Origin: an uncultured Alphaproteobacteria bacterium
GTDB taxonomy: Bacteria; Pseudomonadota; Alphaproteobacteria; UBA8366; GCA-2717185
NCBI GenBank assembly: GCA_943788635.1
Contig: CALSRA010000027.1
Span: 186,001 to 250,000, forward strand
DNA: 64,000 nucleotides
Direction: 5' to 3'
Shown here: positions 39,074-47,549 of the stretch, piece by piece
Layout: every line of letters starts with the position of its first letter
How positions within the stretch are numbered: the stretch's first letter is position 1
Program-made: the position numbers and the translations under genes
Notes under the pieces: generated by a model
Database searches by the model: none
What the model saw: only the letters and a program-made list of their open reading frames with translations
What the model was told of the DNA's origin: nothing

Positions 39074-39099
39074 GAAGCCGTGCCGGCCGGCACGGCTTC
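39074..39099. repeat. Perfect 26-bp palindrome between gcvP and the altronate-dehydratase-like gene
   Basis: GAAGCCGTGCCGG is followed directly by its reverse complement. Without a loop or T-run it is not a textbook terminator. It could form a hairpin at the gcv operon end or be a dimeric-protein operator for the next gene at 39124. Confidence 0.7.
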
Positions 39100-39123
39100 C
39101 AGGGAGAACAGAGGGGGTAATAC

Positions 39124-40650
39124 ATGGCGAATTTGGATTCACTGCAGCTCAGCCCGAAGGACAATGTTGCAATCGTTCTGGGCGATGTTGCCAAGGGTGA
39201 TATGATTCAACCAGCGTCAATCACGGCACGGGAACCCGTGCCGCGCAGCCACAAGATTGCATTGGTGCCAATCGAGGCCGGGGCCCCGGTCGTCAAATAT
39301 GGCCAGATCATCGGTTTTGCCTCGGATCATATTGCGCCCGGCGCACATGTTCATGTCCACAACGTGTCGATGGGCGATTTTGAACGCGACTACGCCTTCG
39401 GCGAAGGCGCGACGGAAACCGTGATGGTGCCGGAAGCCGAGCGTGCGACGTTCCAGGGGTATGTCCGCGAAGACGGCAAGGTCGGCACGCGCAATTATAT
39501 CGGCATCGTTACCTCGGTGAACTGCGCGGCAACCGTGGCGCTGCATGTCGCCAAGGCCGTGGAGAAGGAAGGGCTGCTGGACGACTACCCGAATGTCGAC
39601 GGCATCGTGCCGATTGTCCATGGCGCGGGCTGCTGCATCAGCACCGATGATGAAGGTTTCCGCATGCTGCAGCGGACCATCTGGGGTCATGCGCGGCATC
39701 CGAATTTCGCGTCCGTGCTGATGCTGGGACTGGGCTGCGAGGCAAACCAGATCCCCTTCATGCTGGAAACCATGGGCAAGCCGACGGACGAGACCTTCCA
39801 TTACACCACGATCCAGGAGGAAGGTGGCACCCGCAAGACCGTGGAACATTGCCTGGACTGGGTGAAGGCCGTACTGCCGCGCGCCAATGCGATGCAGCGC
39901 CAGACCGTCCCGGCTTCGGAGTTGACGGTGGCACTGCAATGCGGCGGGTCCGACGGGTATTCCGGCCTGACCGCCAATCCGGCGCTGGGCATCGCGGTCG
40001 ACACACTGGTTCGGCATGGCGGCTCCGGTGTGCTGGCGGAAACGCCGGAAGTCTATGGCGCGGAGCACCTTCTTACACGTCGTGCGGTCAGCCGCGAGGT
40101 CGGCGAGAAGCTGATCGAGCGCATCCATTGGTGGGAAGAATACGCCGCCAAGAACAATGGCAGCATGAACAACAACCCGACCCCCGGCAACAAGGCCGGC
40201 GGGCTGACCACGATCCTTGAAAAGTCGCTCGGTGCGGTCGCCAAGGGTGGTTCGACCAATCTCGTCGGCGTCTACAAATATGGCGAGCCGATCACCACGA
40301 AGGGCTTCGCCTTTATGGATAGCCCGGGCTACGACCCATGCTCGATCACTGGCGAGGTCGCATCTGGCTGCAACCTGGTCGCTTTCACGACCGGGCGTGG
40401 TTCCTGCTACGGCAACAAGCCGGTGCCGAGCGTCAAGCTCGCGACCAACACGCAGATGTATGCGCATATGTCCGAAGACATGGATATCAATTGCGGCACT
40501 TGCATCGACGGTACGGATTCACTTGAGGATGTCGGCGAACGGATCTTCCGCAAGCTGCTGGCCATCGCTGGTGGCGAGCAGACGCTTTCCGAACAGCTCG
40601 GCTTTGGCGACGCTGAATTCGTACCCTGGCAGATCGGCGCCCAGATGTAG
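39124..40650 (+). CDS. UxaA-family dehydratase (altronate-dehydratase-like)
   Basis: This 508-residue enzyme joins the small SAF domain (residues about 10-100, SPKDNVAIVLGDVAKGDMIQ) to the large UxaA C-terminal domain in one chain. The family words GYVREDGKVGTRNYIGIVTS near residue 112, IVPIVHGAGCCISTDDEGF, LMLGLGCEANQIP and CGGSDGYSGLTANPALG near 277 match altronate and galactarate dehydratases, which remove water from sugar acids and bind iron. NPTPGNKAGGLTTILEKSLG is also conserved. The precise sugar acid is not decidable. The SDR gene that follows 78 bases later may be a partner step. Confidence 0.9.
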   Translation: MANLDSLQLSPKDNVAIVLGDVAKGDMIQPASITAREPVPRSHKIALVPIEAGAPVVKYGQIIGFASDHIAPGAHVHVHNVSMGDFERDYAFGEGATETVMVPEAERATFQGYVREDGKVGTRNYIGIVTSVNCAATVALHVAKAVEKEGLLDDYPNVDGIVPIVHGAGCCISTDDEGFRMLQRTIWGHARHPNFASVLMLGLGCEANQIPFMLETMGKPTDETFHYTTIQEEGGTRKTVEHCLDWVKAVLPRANAMQRQTVPASELTVALQCGGSDGYSGLTANPALGIAVDTLVRHGGSGVLAETPEVYGAEHLLTRRAVSREVGEKLIERIHWWEEYAAKNNGSMNNNPTPGNKAGGLTTILEKSLGAVAKGGSTNLVGVYKYGEPITTKGFAFMDSPGYDPCSITGEVASGCNLVAFTTGRGSCYGNKPVPSVKLATNTQMYAHMSEDMDINCGTCIDGTDSLEDVGERIFRKLLAIAGGEQTLSEQLGFGDAEFVPWQIGAQM

Positions 40651-40728
40651 TCACTGTCCGGGCCCTTGCCATCCTCCACTGGCGCGCCGATGATCGGGAA
40701 CAATGATCACGCGACGGGGGAGGAAAGC

Positions 40729-41517
40729 ATGAGGCGGCTGGAAGGTAAAAACGCAGTCATTACGGGAGCGGCATCCGGCGTCGGGCGGGCGGCAAGTTTG
40801 CTGTTTGCGCGTGAAGGGGCAGCCGTCGCCTGTATCGATATCGACGCGGGGATGGGGGAAGAGACCGCGGCGATGGTTCGCGATGAAGGTGGCGATGCCA
40901 TATTCATCGAAACCGACCTTGCCGATGCGGCCGCCATCGATCGTATGGCTGGTTCCTGCATGGAATGGCGCGACAGCATCCACGTTCTATTCAACAACGC
41001 CGCGATTGCGGAGCGTCGAGAGTTCGAGGACGTGCCGTTGGAAGAATGGAACCGGCAGGTTGCCGTCAATCTGACGGCCCCGTTCCTGTGCAGTCAGAAA
41101 CTGCTGCCAGCACTGAAGGCCACAGGGAACGCTGCAATTATTCATCATGGTTCGATCGATGGTGTGCTCGGTAATCCGACGCTGGTCGCCTATTCGGCGT
41201 CCAAGGGCGGGCTGCAGCCATTGACCCATGTGATGAGTTTCTGGCTGGCGCGTCATGGTATTCGCGTGAATTGTATCAATTCCGGCGCGCTGCGCGAAAG
41301 CAGGCAGGGCATTCCCGTGCGGCTGAACAAGGACAATCGCGCCGGTCAACCGATGAGCAAAGCCCAGCGCGATGCAACGCCGATGGGCCGGCCCGGTTTC
41401 GTAGAGGAAGCTGCCGATGTCGCGCTCTACCTTGCCAGCGATGAGTCCTCATATGTCAACGGCAGTGTTATCACGCTGGATGGCGGGCGCACGGGTATTA
41501 CGCCAGGGACGTTCTGA
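40729..41517 (+). CDS. SDR-family oxidoreductase
   Basis: This 262-residue SDR has the cofactor motif TGAASGVGRAASLLF near residue 12 and CIDIDAG after strand 2 (Asp, favouring NAD). FNNAAIAE, the catalytic Ser of HHGSIDGVLG and YSASKGG near residue 160 follow, with a C-terminal YVNGSVITLDGGRTG. The ATG at 40729 follows GGGGGAGGAAAG. Position just behind the UxaA-like dehydratase suggests sugar-acid or hydroxy-acid oxidation in the same pathway. Confidence 0.9.
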   Translation: MRRLEGKNAVITGAASGVGRAASLLFAREGAAVACIDIDAGMGEETAAMVRDEGGDAIFIETDLADAAAIDRMAGSCMEWRDSIHVLFNNAAIAERREFEDVPLEEWNRQVAVNLTAPFLCSQKLLPALKATGNAAIIHHGSIDGVLGNPTLVAYSASKGGLQPLTHVMSFWLARHGIRVNCINSGALRESRQGIPVRLNKDNRAGQPMSKAQRDATPMGRPGFVEEAADVALYLASDESSYVNGSVITLDGGRTGITPGTF

Positions 41518-41567
41518 CGTGTTGTTCCAAAGACTGTTCGAATTGTTTGGCGGCGCCGTGCCGGCGA

Positions 41568-41648
41568 TTACCAGAGATACGCCAGAAGCAGAATAATCCC
41601 GACAGCCGCGATGAAAGCGAGACCCATGCGGTTGAACATTGGTTGCAT
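41568..41648 (-). CDS. 26-residue single-helix membrane microprotein
   Basis: MQPMFNRMGLAFIAAVGIIL continues with LLAYLW and stops. It has one hydrophobic helix of about 17 residues after a short positively charged N-terminus, so an N-in inner-membrane peptide is predicted. An AGAAGGA ribosome site lies about 10 bases before the ATG at 41648. It lies at the AT-rich edge of a gap. It is too short for statistical proof, but ribosome site, length and helix fit together. Confidence 0.45.
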   Translation of the reverse strand: MQPMFNRMGLAFIAAVGIILLLAYLW

Positions 41649-41649
41649 G

Positions 41650-42019
41650 GCATTTCAATCCTTCTGGGTTTGGTCAGGATGCCATCATGGCATAAATCAG
41701 CGCAATCTGTGCCATGTTAACACGTTTGAGTTTTTAGCGTCCCAGCGTGAATATTTAAAATGACTTAGTTGTATTTCTGAAAAGTATAAATAAAAAATCA
41801 TGAAATTAAGCTGTTTCTCAAATAAAAAAATCGCACGATTTCAAAAATATAGAATATAAAAATAGAATGCAGGATATTTAAATATTCATGTAAACCGCTT
41901 TGTATTTGTTTTGAGACTTGTAAATTGGGTGGAAATCCAAATTTCTCCCTTCACATTACCAAAGTAATATGTTTTGTTATTGCAATCGTCACCGACAGTT
42001 TTGTCGACCTGCACGTTTC
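41650..42019. other. AT-rich intergenic tract
   Basis: About 370 bases with many A and T runs stand out in a GC-rich window. I see no gene. The tract holds the upstream region of the microprotein and ends at IS1380 copy 2. It could be a remnant of transferred DNA or a nucleoid-protein binding region. Confidence 0.6.
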
Positions 42020-42022
42020 AAC

Positions 42023-43686
42023 CCGCATTTCCCAAGTAAAAGGGAGAAGTCACTCCTCTGACGACAATTAATGTGTTATATTGCAGCATGTTAAGTGGGC
42101 TTAAGGCGGCGGATCATGGATCACCCAAAGGGTGCAAGCGAAACGGATGGTGCGCGGCTTAGTTTTGACCGACGGGTCCGGTTGGAATTTCATGGTTCGA
42201 AGATCAGTTCGGACGGTGGATTACTGTTGTTCCGGGAATTGGATGAAGTGCTTGGCCTGCACGACATTGCGGGCGGATTTCTGAGAGACACGCGAACTGG
42301 CCACAATCGCCTACACTCACTGGTTGGCTTGTTGCGCCAGTCGGTCTTTGGGCGGCTGGCCGGATATGATGATGTGAATGACGCAGACCGTTTATCGCTT
42401 GATCCGGTGATGCGGCAGGTCGTTGGAGGGCGTGCCGTTGATGCCAAGGCCGCGTCCGCGAGCCAGATGGGCCGGTTCGAGACCGAGGTGTTGGCGGCAA
42501 CCGACAATCGCACTGTGCTGGCGGATTTATCAGGACACTGGATCGACCGGGTTCATGACCGCAACCCACCCAAGTGGATCACACTGGACATGGACAGTTC
42601 CGTCAGTCCCACCCACGGCGCACAGGAAGGAACGGCTTGGAACGGGCATTTCGGCTGCATGTGCTATCACCCGCTGTTCGTCTTCAACCAGTTCGGGCAC
42701 CTCGAACGTTGCGCCCTGCGCCCCGGCAACGTCCACAGTGCCGACGGCTGGGAAGCGGTTCTGAAGCCCGTCATCGCGCGATATGCGGATCGTCACCTGA
42801 TGCGGTTCTTCCGGGGGGATGCTGCGTTCGCCATCCCGGAGTTATACAAAACTCTGGAAGCGGAAAGCTATTTTTACGCCATCCGCCTTCGGGCCAATCG
42901 CGTTCTTCAGGGCAAGATTGCGCATCTGCTCAAGCGCCCTGTGGGTCGTCCGCCAAAAGGCGTGAAGCGCATCTACGGCGACTTCGAGTATCAGGCGGCA
43001 TCTTGGGACAAACCCCGTCGTGTCATCGCCAAGGTGGAATGGCATCCCAGCGAGTTGTTCCCTCGCGTCGGCTTCGTTGTCACCAATCTGCCAATGGAAC
43101 CAGACTGGATCATCCGGTTCTACAACCAACGCGGAACGGCAGAGCAGCATATCAAAGAAGGCAAGCAAGCGATCAACTGGACACGGTTATCTTGCAAGGG
43201 GATGGCGCAGAACGAGATCCGCCTGCAACTTCATGCACTGGCCTACAATCTCGGCGTTTTACTGCAAGGGACCGAACTACCCGAAGAGGTGGCTGATTGG
43301 TCTCTGACCAGCCTCCAAACAAGGCTGATCAAAACTGGAGCGAGGGTGGTGCGTCATGCTCGGGCCATCACGTTCCAACTGGCCGAAGTCGCGGTCAGCT
43401 GTGACCTGTTCACTCGCATCCTTGCAGCCATACATCGCCTTCGCTCACCACCGGTTCCAGGATGATGACCTCAGCAACAAAATCGGAGGAAAAGCGGCGC
43501 GATTGGTCCGTCCAAAGGGGTGTTGATCACAACAAAATCCGGGTTAACCAAGCTGTCGAGACCAGAAATCGCGCTCAGTTCCTGGGTCAGGTGCCCAAAC
43601 AACAGCGAAAGTCGTACAGGCGGCTTGCTCGGGGCACAAAACATCGACAACATGCAAGAAAGGGCATTCTACTTGGGGAATGTCGG
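42023..43686 (+). mobile_element. IS1380-family insertion sequence, copy 2
   Basis: This copy is identical by eye to copy 1 and in the same orientation, 13,128 bases downstream. Flanking 4-mers are CAAC and ATAA, so again no target duplication is visible. The right flank TAAGGCATAT resembles the right flank of copy 1, TAAGGAATAT. Beyond it lies a truncated antiporter gene. Confidence 0.88.
42116..43465 (+). CDS. IS1380-family transposase, copy 2
   Basis: This 449-residue transposase is residue-for-residue the same as copy 1 (28988-30337), with LDMDSSVSPTHGAQEG, FRGDAAFA and GTAEQHIKEGKQ motifs intact. Identity between copies implies recent transposition, gene conversion or recombination. Confidence 0.93.
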   Translation: MDHPKGASETDGARLSFDRRVRLEFHGSKISSDGGLLLFRELDEVLGLHDIAGGFLRDTRTGHNRLHSLVGLLRQSVFGRLAGYDDVNDADRLSLDPVMRQVVGGRAVDAKAASASQMGRFETEVLAATDNRTVLADLSGHWIDRVHDRNPPKWITLDMDSSVSPTHGAQEGTAWNGHFGCMCYHPLFVFNQFGHLERCALRPGNVHSADGWEAVLKPVIARYADRHLMRFFRGDAAFAIPELYKTLEAESYFYAIRLRANRVLQGKIAHLLKRPVGRPPKGVKRIYGDFEYQAASWDKPRRVIAKVEWHPSELFPRVGFVVTNLPMEPDWIIRFYNQRGTAEQHIKEGKQAINWTRLSCKGMAQNEIRLQLHALAYNLGVLLQGTELPEEVADWSLTSLQTRLIKTGARVVRHARAITFQLAEVAVSCDLFTRILAAIHRLRSPPVPG

Positions 43687-43697
43687 ATAAGGCATAT

Positions 43698-44000
43698 ATG
43701 GAAGGAGGGTTGGAATTGACAGGTATTGCGGTGGTCGCAGGTGCGGCGACGCTTTGCGGAACGTTGATGACCCGTCTGAAGCAACCTGCAATTGTTGGTT
43801 ATATCCTTGCGGGCATCCTGTTGGGACCGTCGGGTCTGCAATTGATCACGGATCGCGAACAGGTCGGTGAACTGGCAGAACTCGGCGTGTTGCTGCTGCT
43901 GTATTTTGTCGGCATGGAGCTGTCGCTGCGTAATTTTCGCCGTGCCTGGCGGATTGCGGTTCAAACATATTTGGGGAGATACTCTTGCGTGAACCTCTGA
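43698..44000 (+). pseudogene. CPA2 (KefB-like) cation/proton antiporter, 3' truncated
   Basis: The visible reading frame matches the first 85-90 residues of a CPA2-family antiporter: ELTGIAVVAGAATLCGTLMT, KQPAIVGYILAGILLGPSGL and LAELGVLLLLYFVGMELSLR. Full-length members have 550-650 residues. Homology stops near 43965, and the frame ends 15 codons later inside the start of the ABC ATPase gene. AAGGAGG before a TTG near 43710 suggests the native start may be that TTG. About 80% of the gene is missing, so ion exchange is not possible. The loss probably accompanied IS-linked rearrangement. Confidence 0.8.
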
Positions 44001-45097
44001 CCAGTGAGGTGCCGCGCGAGCAGGCATTTGTTCGATTCAGCAATGTGCAAAAAAGTTATGACGGCGAAATTCTTGTCGTAAAAGGCTTCAACCTCGATAT
44101 CGCCAGCGGCGAATTCATCACACTTCTGGGGCCGTCAGGATCCGGCAAAACTACGTGCCTGATGATGATGGCAGGCTTCGAAACGCCCACGCACGGCGAT
44201 ATTCTGCTCAATGGTGAACCGATCAATACAGTGCCGCCACACAAGCGCGGTATTGGTATGGTTTTTCAGAATTATGCCCTATTCCCGCACATGAGCGTGT
44301 CTGAAAACCTCGCCTTCCCGCTGGAAGTACGAAAGCTTAGTGCGGCGGAAACGGACCGGAAGGTCAAACGCGCACTGGAAATGGTGCGGCTTGAGGATTT
44401 TGGTGACCGTCGTCCCGCGCAATTGTCCGGTGGGCAGCAGCAGCGCGTGGCATTGGCGCGCGCGTTGGTGTTCGAGCCCGAAATCGTCCTCATGGACGAG
44501 CCGCTGGGGGCGCTCGACAAAAACCTGCGGGAAGAAATGCAGTACGAAATCAAGCGTATTCACGAAGATCTGGGGGTCACCATGATTTACGTGACCCACG
44601 ACCAGTCGGAAGCGCTCACGATGTCGGATCGGATTGCGGTGTTCAACGACGGGATCGTTCAGCAACTGGCCAGCCCGGCAGTTTTGTATGAACAGCCGGA
44701 CAACGCCTTCGTGGCGTCGTTTATTGGAGAAAACAACCGGTTGATCGGCGACGTGATCGAGCTAACCGAAGATTGCTGCAAAGTGCGTATGGAGTCGGGC
44801 GCCATCATTGAGGCGTTGCCGGTAAATGTGAGTGCAGCGGGTACAAGGTCGACTCTTTCGCTGCGTCCCGAACGGGTGACGATCAACCCGGAGGCGAACG
44901 GGCTTCCCAACCTTTTCGAAGCGCGTGTGATTGAGGTCATTTATCTGGGAGATCACCTGCGCACACGCGTCGCGGTTTGCGGCAATGACGAGTTCATCAT
45001 CAAGATTCCAAATGCACAAACACACCCGGTCCTGACTCGGGGCCAGATTATCACTGTGGGTTGGGCGCGCGAGGATTGCCGAGCGCTTGATGCTTGA
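43985..45097 (+). CDS. Polyamine-type ABC transporter ATP-binding protein (PotA-like)
   Basis: This 370-residue ATPase powers uptake through the permeases downstream. It has Walker A LLGPSGSGKTTCLMMMAGFE near residue 49, the Q loop VFQNYALFPHMS, the signature QLSGGQQQRVALARALVFEP near 144, Walker B IVLMDEPLGALD and the switch His in YVTHDQSEALTMSD. The C-terminal TOBE domain is present (STLSLRPERVTI). The start is a TTG at 43985 after GGGGAG. This is the first of four genes: ATPase, binding protein, permease, permease. The ATPase-first order is like potABCD, but the binding protein is placed second. Confidence 0.92.
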   Translation: MREPLTSEVPREQAFVRFSNVQKSYDGEILVVKGFNLDIASGEFITLLGPSGSGKTTCLMMMAGFETPTHGDILLNGEPINTVPPHKRGIGMVFQNYALFPHMSVSENLAFPLEVRKLSAAETDRKVKRALEMVRLEDFGDRRPAQLSGGQQQRVALARALVFEPEIVLMDEPLGALDKNLREEMQYEIKRIHEDLGVTMIYVTHDQSEALTMSDRIAVFNDGIVQQLASPAVLYEQPDNAFVASFIGENNRLIGDVIELTEDCCKVRMESGAIIEALPVNVSAAGTRSTLSLRPERVTINPEANGLPNLFEARVIEVIYLGDHLRTRVAVCGNDEFIIKIPNAQTHPVLTRGQIITVGWAREDCRALDA

Positions 45098-45141
45098 GAA
45101 CGGCAAAAGAGACGGATTGAACTGACAAGGGAGAAGGCAAA

Positions 45142-46224
45142 ATGAACAAACATATCAAAGTACTGGGTATGGCAGCATTCGCAGGGGCGTTTTCGGCCAC
45201 CGCGATGGCCGACAGCTTGACGGTCGTTTCATGGGGCGGCGCATATACCGCGAGCCAAAAGAGCGCGTATCATGATCCGTGGACGAAGAAGACCGGCGAC
45301 ACGATCGTCAATGTCGACAAGGCCCAGGCCGGTCTGGCGGGATTGCGGGCGCAGGTTGAGGCCGGCAATGTGACCTGGGATCTGGTCGATATGCTGCCTT
45401 CCGAGGCGCAGATCGCATGTGACGAGGGCCTGGTCGATATTATCAACCATGATCAGGATCTTGCCGCTTCGCCCGATGGCGTGGCGCCGAGCAAGGATTT
45501 CATCGCCGGGTCACTGAGCGAATGCTTCGTTCCGCAGATTGTCTATTCCAACATCATCGCGTTTAACACGACGATGTTTTCCGGCAAACAACCGTCGACG
45601 ATGAAAGACGTGTTTGACCTGAAAGGCTTTCCCGGGAAGCGTTCGCTGCAGAAGAAACCCATCAATAATCTGGAATGGGCCCTGATGGCCGATGGCGTTC
45701 CGACGGACAAGGTCTATGACATGCTCCGCACGGAAGAAGGTGTCAATCGCGCCTTTGCCAAGCTTGATACTATCAAGGACAACGTGATCTGGTGGGAAGA
45801 AGGTGCGCAGCCGCCGCAGCTTTTGGCGGATAAGGAAGTCGCCTTCGCGTCCGGTTACAACGGTCGTATCTTCAACGCTCAGGTCAATGAAAAGCAGCCT
45901 TTCCAGATTATCTGGGATGCGCAGGTCTTCGAAATTGATGGCTGGGTCGTACCGAAAGGCAAGATGAGCAAAGTGAAAGCGTATCTCAGCTTTGCGACCG
46001 ATACGCAGCGTCTTGCTGATCAGGCCAAATATATTTCCTATGGTCCGGCGCGGGTTTCCTCGGCGGCACTGGTATCGACGCATGCAACGACCGGTATCGA
46101 CATGAAACCGCATATGCCGACCTATGGCCCGAACTTCAAAACCGCCCTGCACAAGAATGACGAATTCTGGGCGGATCACCTGGACGAGCTGACCGAGCGT
46201 TTTAACGCCTGGCTGGCCAGATAA
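45142..46224 (+). CDS. Periplasmic substrate-binding protein, spermidine/putrescine-type
   Basis: This 360-residue protein has a signal peptide (KVLGMAAFAGAFSATAMA, cleaved near residue 23) and the PotD/PotF-like fold. The mature part opens DSLTVVSWGGAYTASQKSAY, with an aromatic- and acid-lined region (WDLVDMLPSEAQIACDEGLV, NVIWWEEGAQPPQLLADKEV) typical for cationic ligands. Polyamine, opine or other small cationic solutes are all possible for this family. An intrinsic terminator directly follows, which should give the binding protein more transcript than the permeases. Confidence 0.9.
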   Translation: MNKHIKVLGMAAFAGAFSATAMADSLTVVSWGGAYTASQKSAYHDPWTKKTGDTIVNVDKAQAGLAGLRAQVEAGNVTWDLVDMLPSEAQIACDEGLVDIINHDQDLAASPDGVAPSKDFIAGSLSECFVPQIVYSNIIAFNTTMFSGKQPSTMKDVFDLKGFPGKRSLQKKPINNLEWALMADGVPTDKVYDMLRTEEGVNRAFAKLDTIKDNVIWWEEGAQPPQLLADKEVAFASGYNGRIFNAQVNEKQPFQIIWDAQVFEIDGWVVPKGKMSKVKAYLSFATDTQRLADQAKYISYGPARVSSAALVSTHATTGIDMKPHMPTYGPNFKTALHKNDEFWADHLDELTERFNAWLAR

Positions 46225-46228
46225 CCTG

Positions 46229-46256
46229 ACGGGGGGACTTGATCCCCCCGTTTTTT
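46229..46256 (+). terminator. Intrinsic terminator/attenuator after the binding-protein gene
   Basis: ACGGGGGG-ACTTGAT-CCCCCCGT plus a T-run forms a strong hairpin 4 bases after the binding-protein stop. As the permease genes follow with no obvious promoter in 23 bases, it is probably a partial terminator. Confidence 0.88.
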
Positions 46257-46278
46257 AATTTGAAGTGAGTGTAATATC

Positions 46279-47544
46279 GTGACCGGCCTTGCGGCGACAT
46301 CGGGTAATGATCTGACAACGGCAGACGGCGTGCCGTTGAAGGTCAGCCTCAGTCGCGCCCAGCGGCGAAACAAAATCAAGGCGGTGCTTCTGGTAGCACC
46401 GCTGTTTTTGTTTCTGCTCGTCGCTTTCATACTGCCGATCTTCGATATGCTTTTGCGGAGCATCGACAGCGCTGAAGTTGTCACGCATATGCCCAATACG
46501 GTCCGCGCCATATCCACCTGGAACGGTGAGGGTGTGCCAGAGGAAGCCGTGTTTGCCGCTGCCGCCCAGGACCTCGCCGCGGGAAGCCGGGCACGCACGA
46601 TCGGTAAGGTCGCCAGCCGATTGAATTATGAAATTGGCGGCATGCGTTCGCTGATCATGAAAACGGCGCGAAAGGCAAAGAAGCTCGAAAGCGGGCCCTA
46701 TAAAGCCGCCCTCATTGGTATGGATAAACGATGGGCCAAGACAGATGTCTGGCAGCTGATAAAGCGTGAATCCGGTTCCTATACGCTGTCCTATTATCTG
46801 GCGGCGGTTGATCATAAATATGCCGCCGACGGTTCGATAGAAGCGAAGCCGGAGAATTTGCAGATCTACGTCAATCTGTTCTTTCGTACGATGTGGATGA
46901 GCGGGTTGATCACTTTGCTGGCGTTGTTGCTGGGCTACCCGGTTGCCTTTCTGCTGGCAACCTTGCCAATGCGGCAATCCAACCTGCTCATGATACTGGT
47001 GCTTTTACCGTTTTGGACATCGCTGTTGGTCAGGACAACAACCTGGATCGCGATCCTGCAGAGTCAGGGTGTGCTGAACGACCTTGCCGTATGGGCCGGG
47101 CTGATCACGGATGAGAACCGGCTGCAGTTGATCTACAACAAGACAGGGACCGTCATTGCGATGACGCATATCCTGTTGCCGTTTATGGTCCTGCCGCTTT
47201 ATTCGGTGATGAAGACAATTCCACCGACTTATATGCGCGCGGCCAGATCATTGGGGGCGACGGGGTTCACGGCGTTCCGTCGCGTCTATTTCCCACAGAC
47301 ACTTTCCGGCATCGGGGCGGGTTCCATTTTGGTTTTCATCCTGTCCATCGGCTATTACATCACGCCGGCGCTGGTCGGTGGCCAGTCGGGACGGTTCATA
47401 ACAAATTTTGTCGCCTATCATATGCAGCAGTCGCTGAATTGGGGGTTGGCAGCTGCGATCGGCTCGCTGCTACTGGCGACCGTGATCGTGTTTTACCTGC
47501 TGTATAACCGCCTCGTCGGCGTCGACAATATGAAGCTGGGCTGA
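46279..47544 (+). CDS. ABC transporter permease, PotB-like, with long periplasmic insert
   Basis: This 421-residue inner-membrane permease starts at a GTG. One helix (VLLVAPLFLFLLVAFILPIF) at about residues 36-55 is followed by an insert of about 125 residues (charged, partly helical). Five more helices and the EAA-like loop MRAARSLGATGFTAFRRVYF, which contacts the ATPase, come after. Typical PotB proteins are about 285 residues, so the insert accounts for the extra length; similar long forms are known among alphaproteobacterial polyamine-type permeases. It sits between the terminator and the second permease gene. Confidence 0.9.
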   Translation: MTGLAATSGNDLTTADGVPLKVSLSRAQRRNKIKAVLLVAPLFLFLLVAFILPIFDMLLRSIDSAEVVTHMPNTVRAISTWNGEGVPEEAVFAAAAQDLAAGSRARTIGKVASRLNYEIGGMRSLIMKTARKAKKLESGPYKAALIGMDKRWAKTDVWQLIKRESGSYTLSYYLAAVDHKYAADGSIEAKPENLQIYVNLFFRTMWMSGLITLLALLLGYPVAFLLATLPMRQSNLLMILVLLPFWTSLLVRTTTWIAILQSQGVLNDLAVWAGLITDENRLQLIYNKTGTVIAMTHILLPFMVLPLYSVMKTIPPTYMRAARSLGATGFTAFRRVYFPQTLSGIGAGSILVFILSIGYYITPALVGGQSGRFITNFVAYHMQQSLNWGLAAAIGSLLLATVIVFYLLYNRLVGVDNMKLG

Positions 47545-47549
47545 GGGAC

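Noticed and set aside
43462..43719. A short ORF at the right end of IS1380 copy 2 (and the same in copy 1)
   Set aside because: It is the non-coding tail of the IS read in frame, with different endings in the two flanks and no motif.
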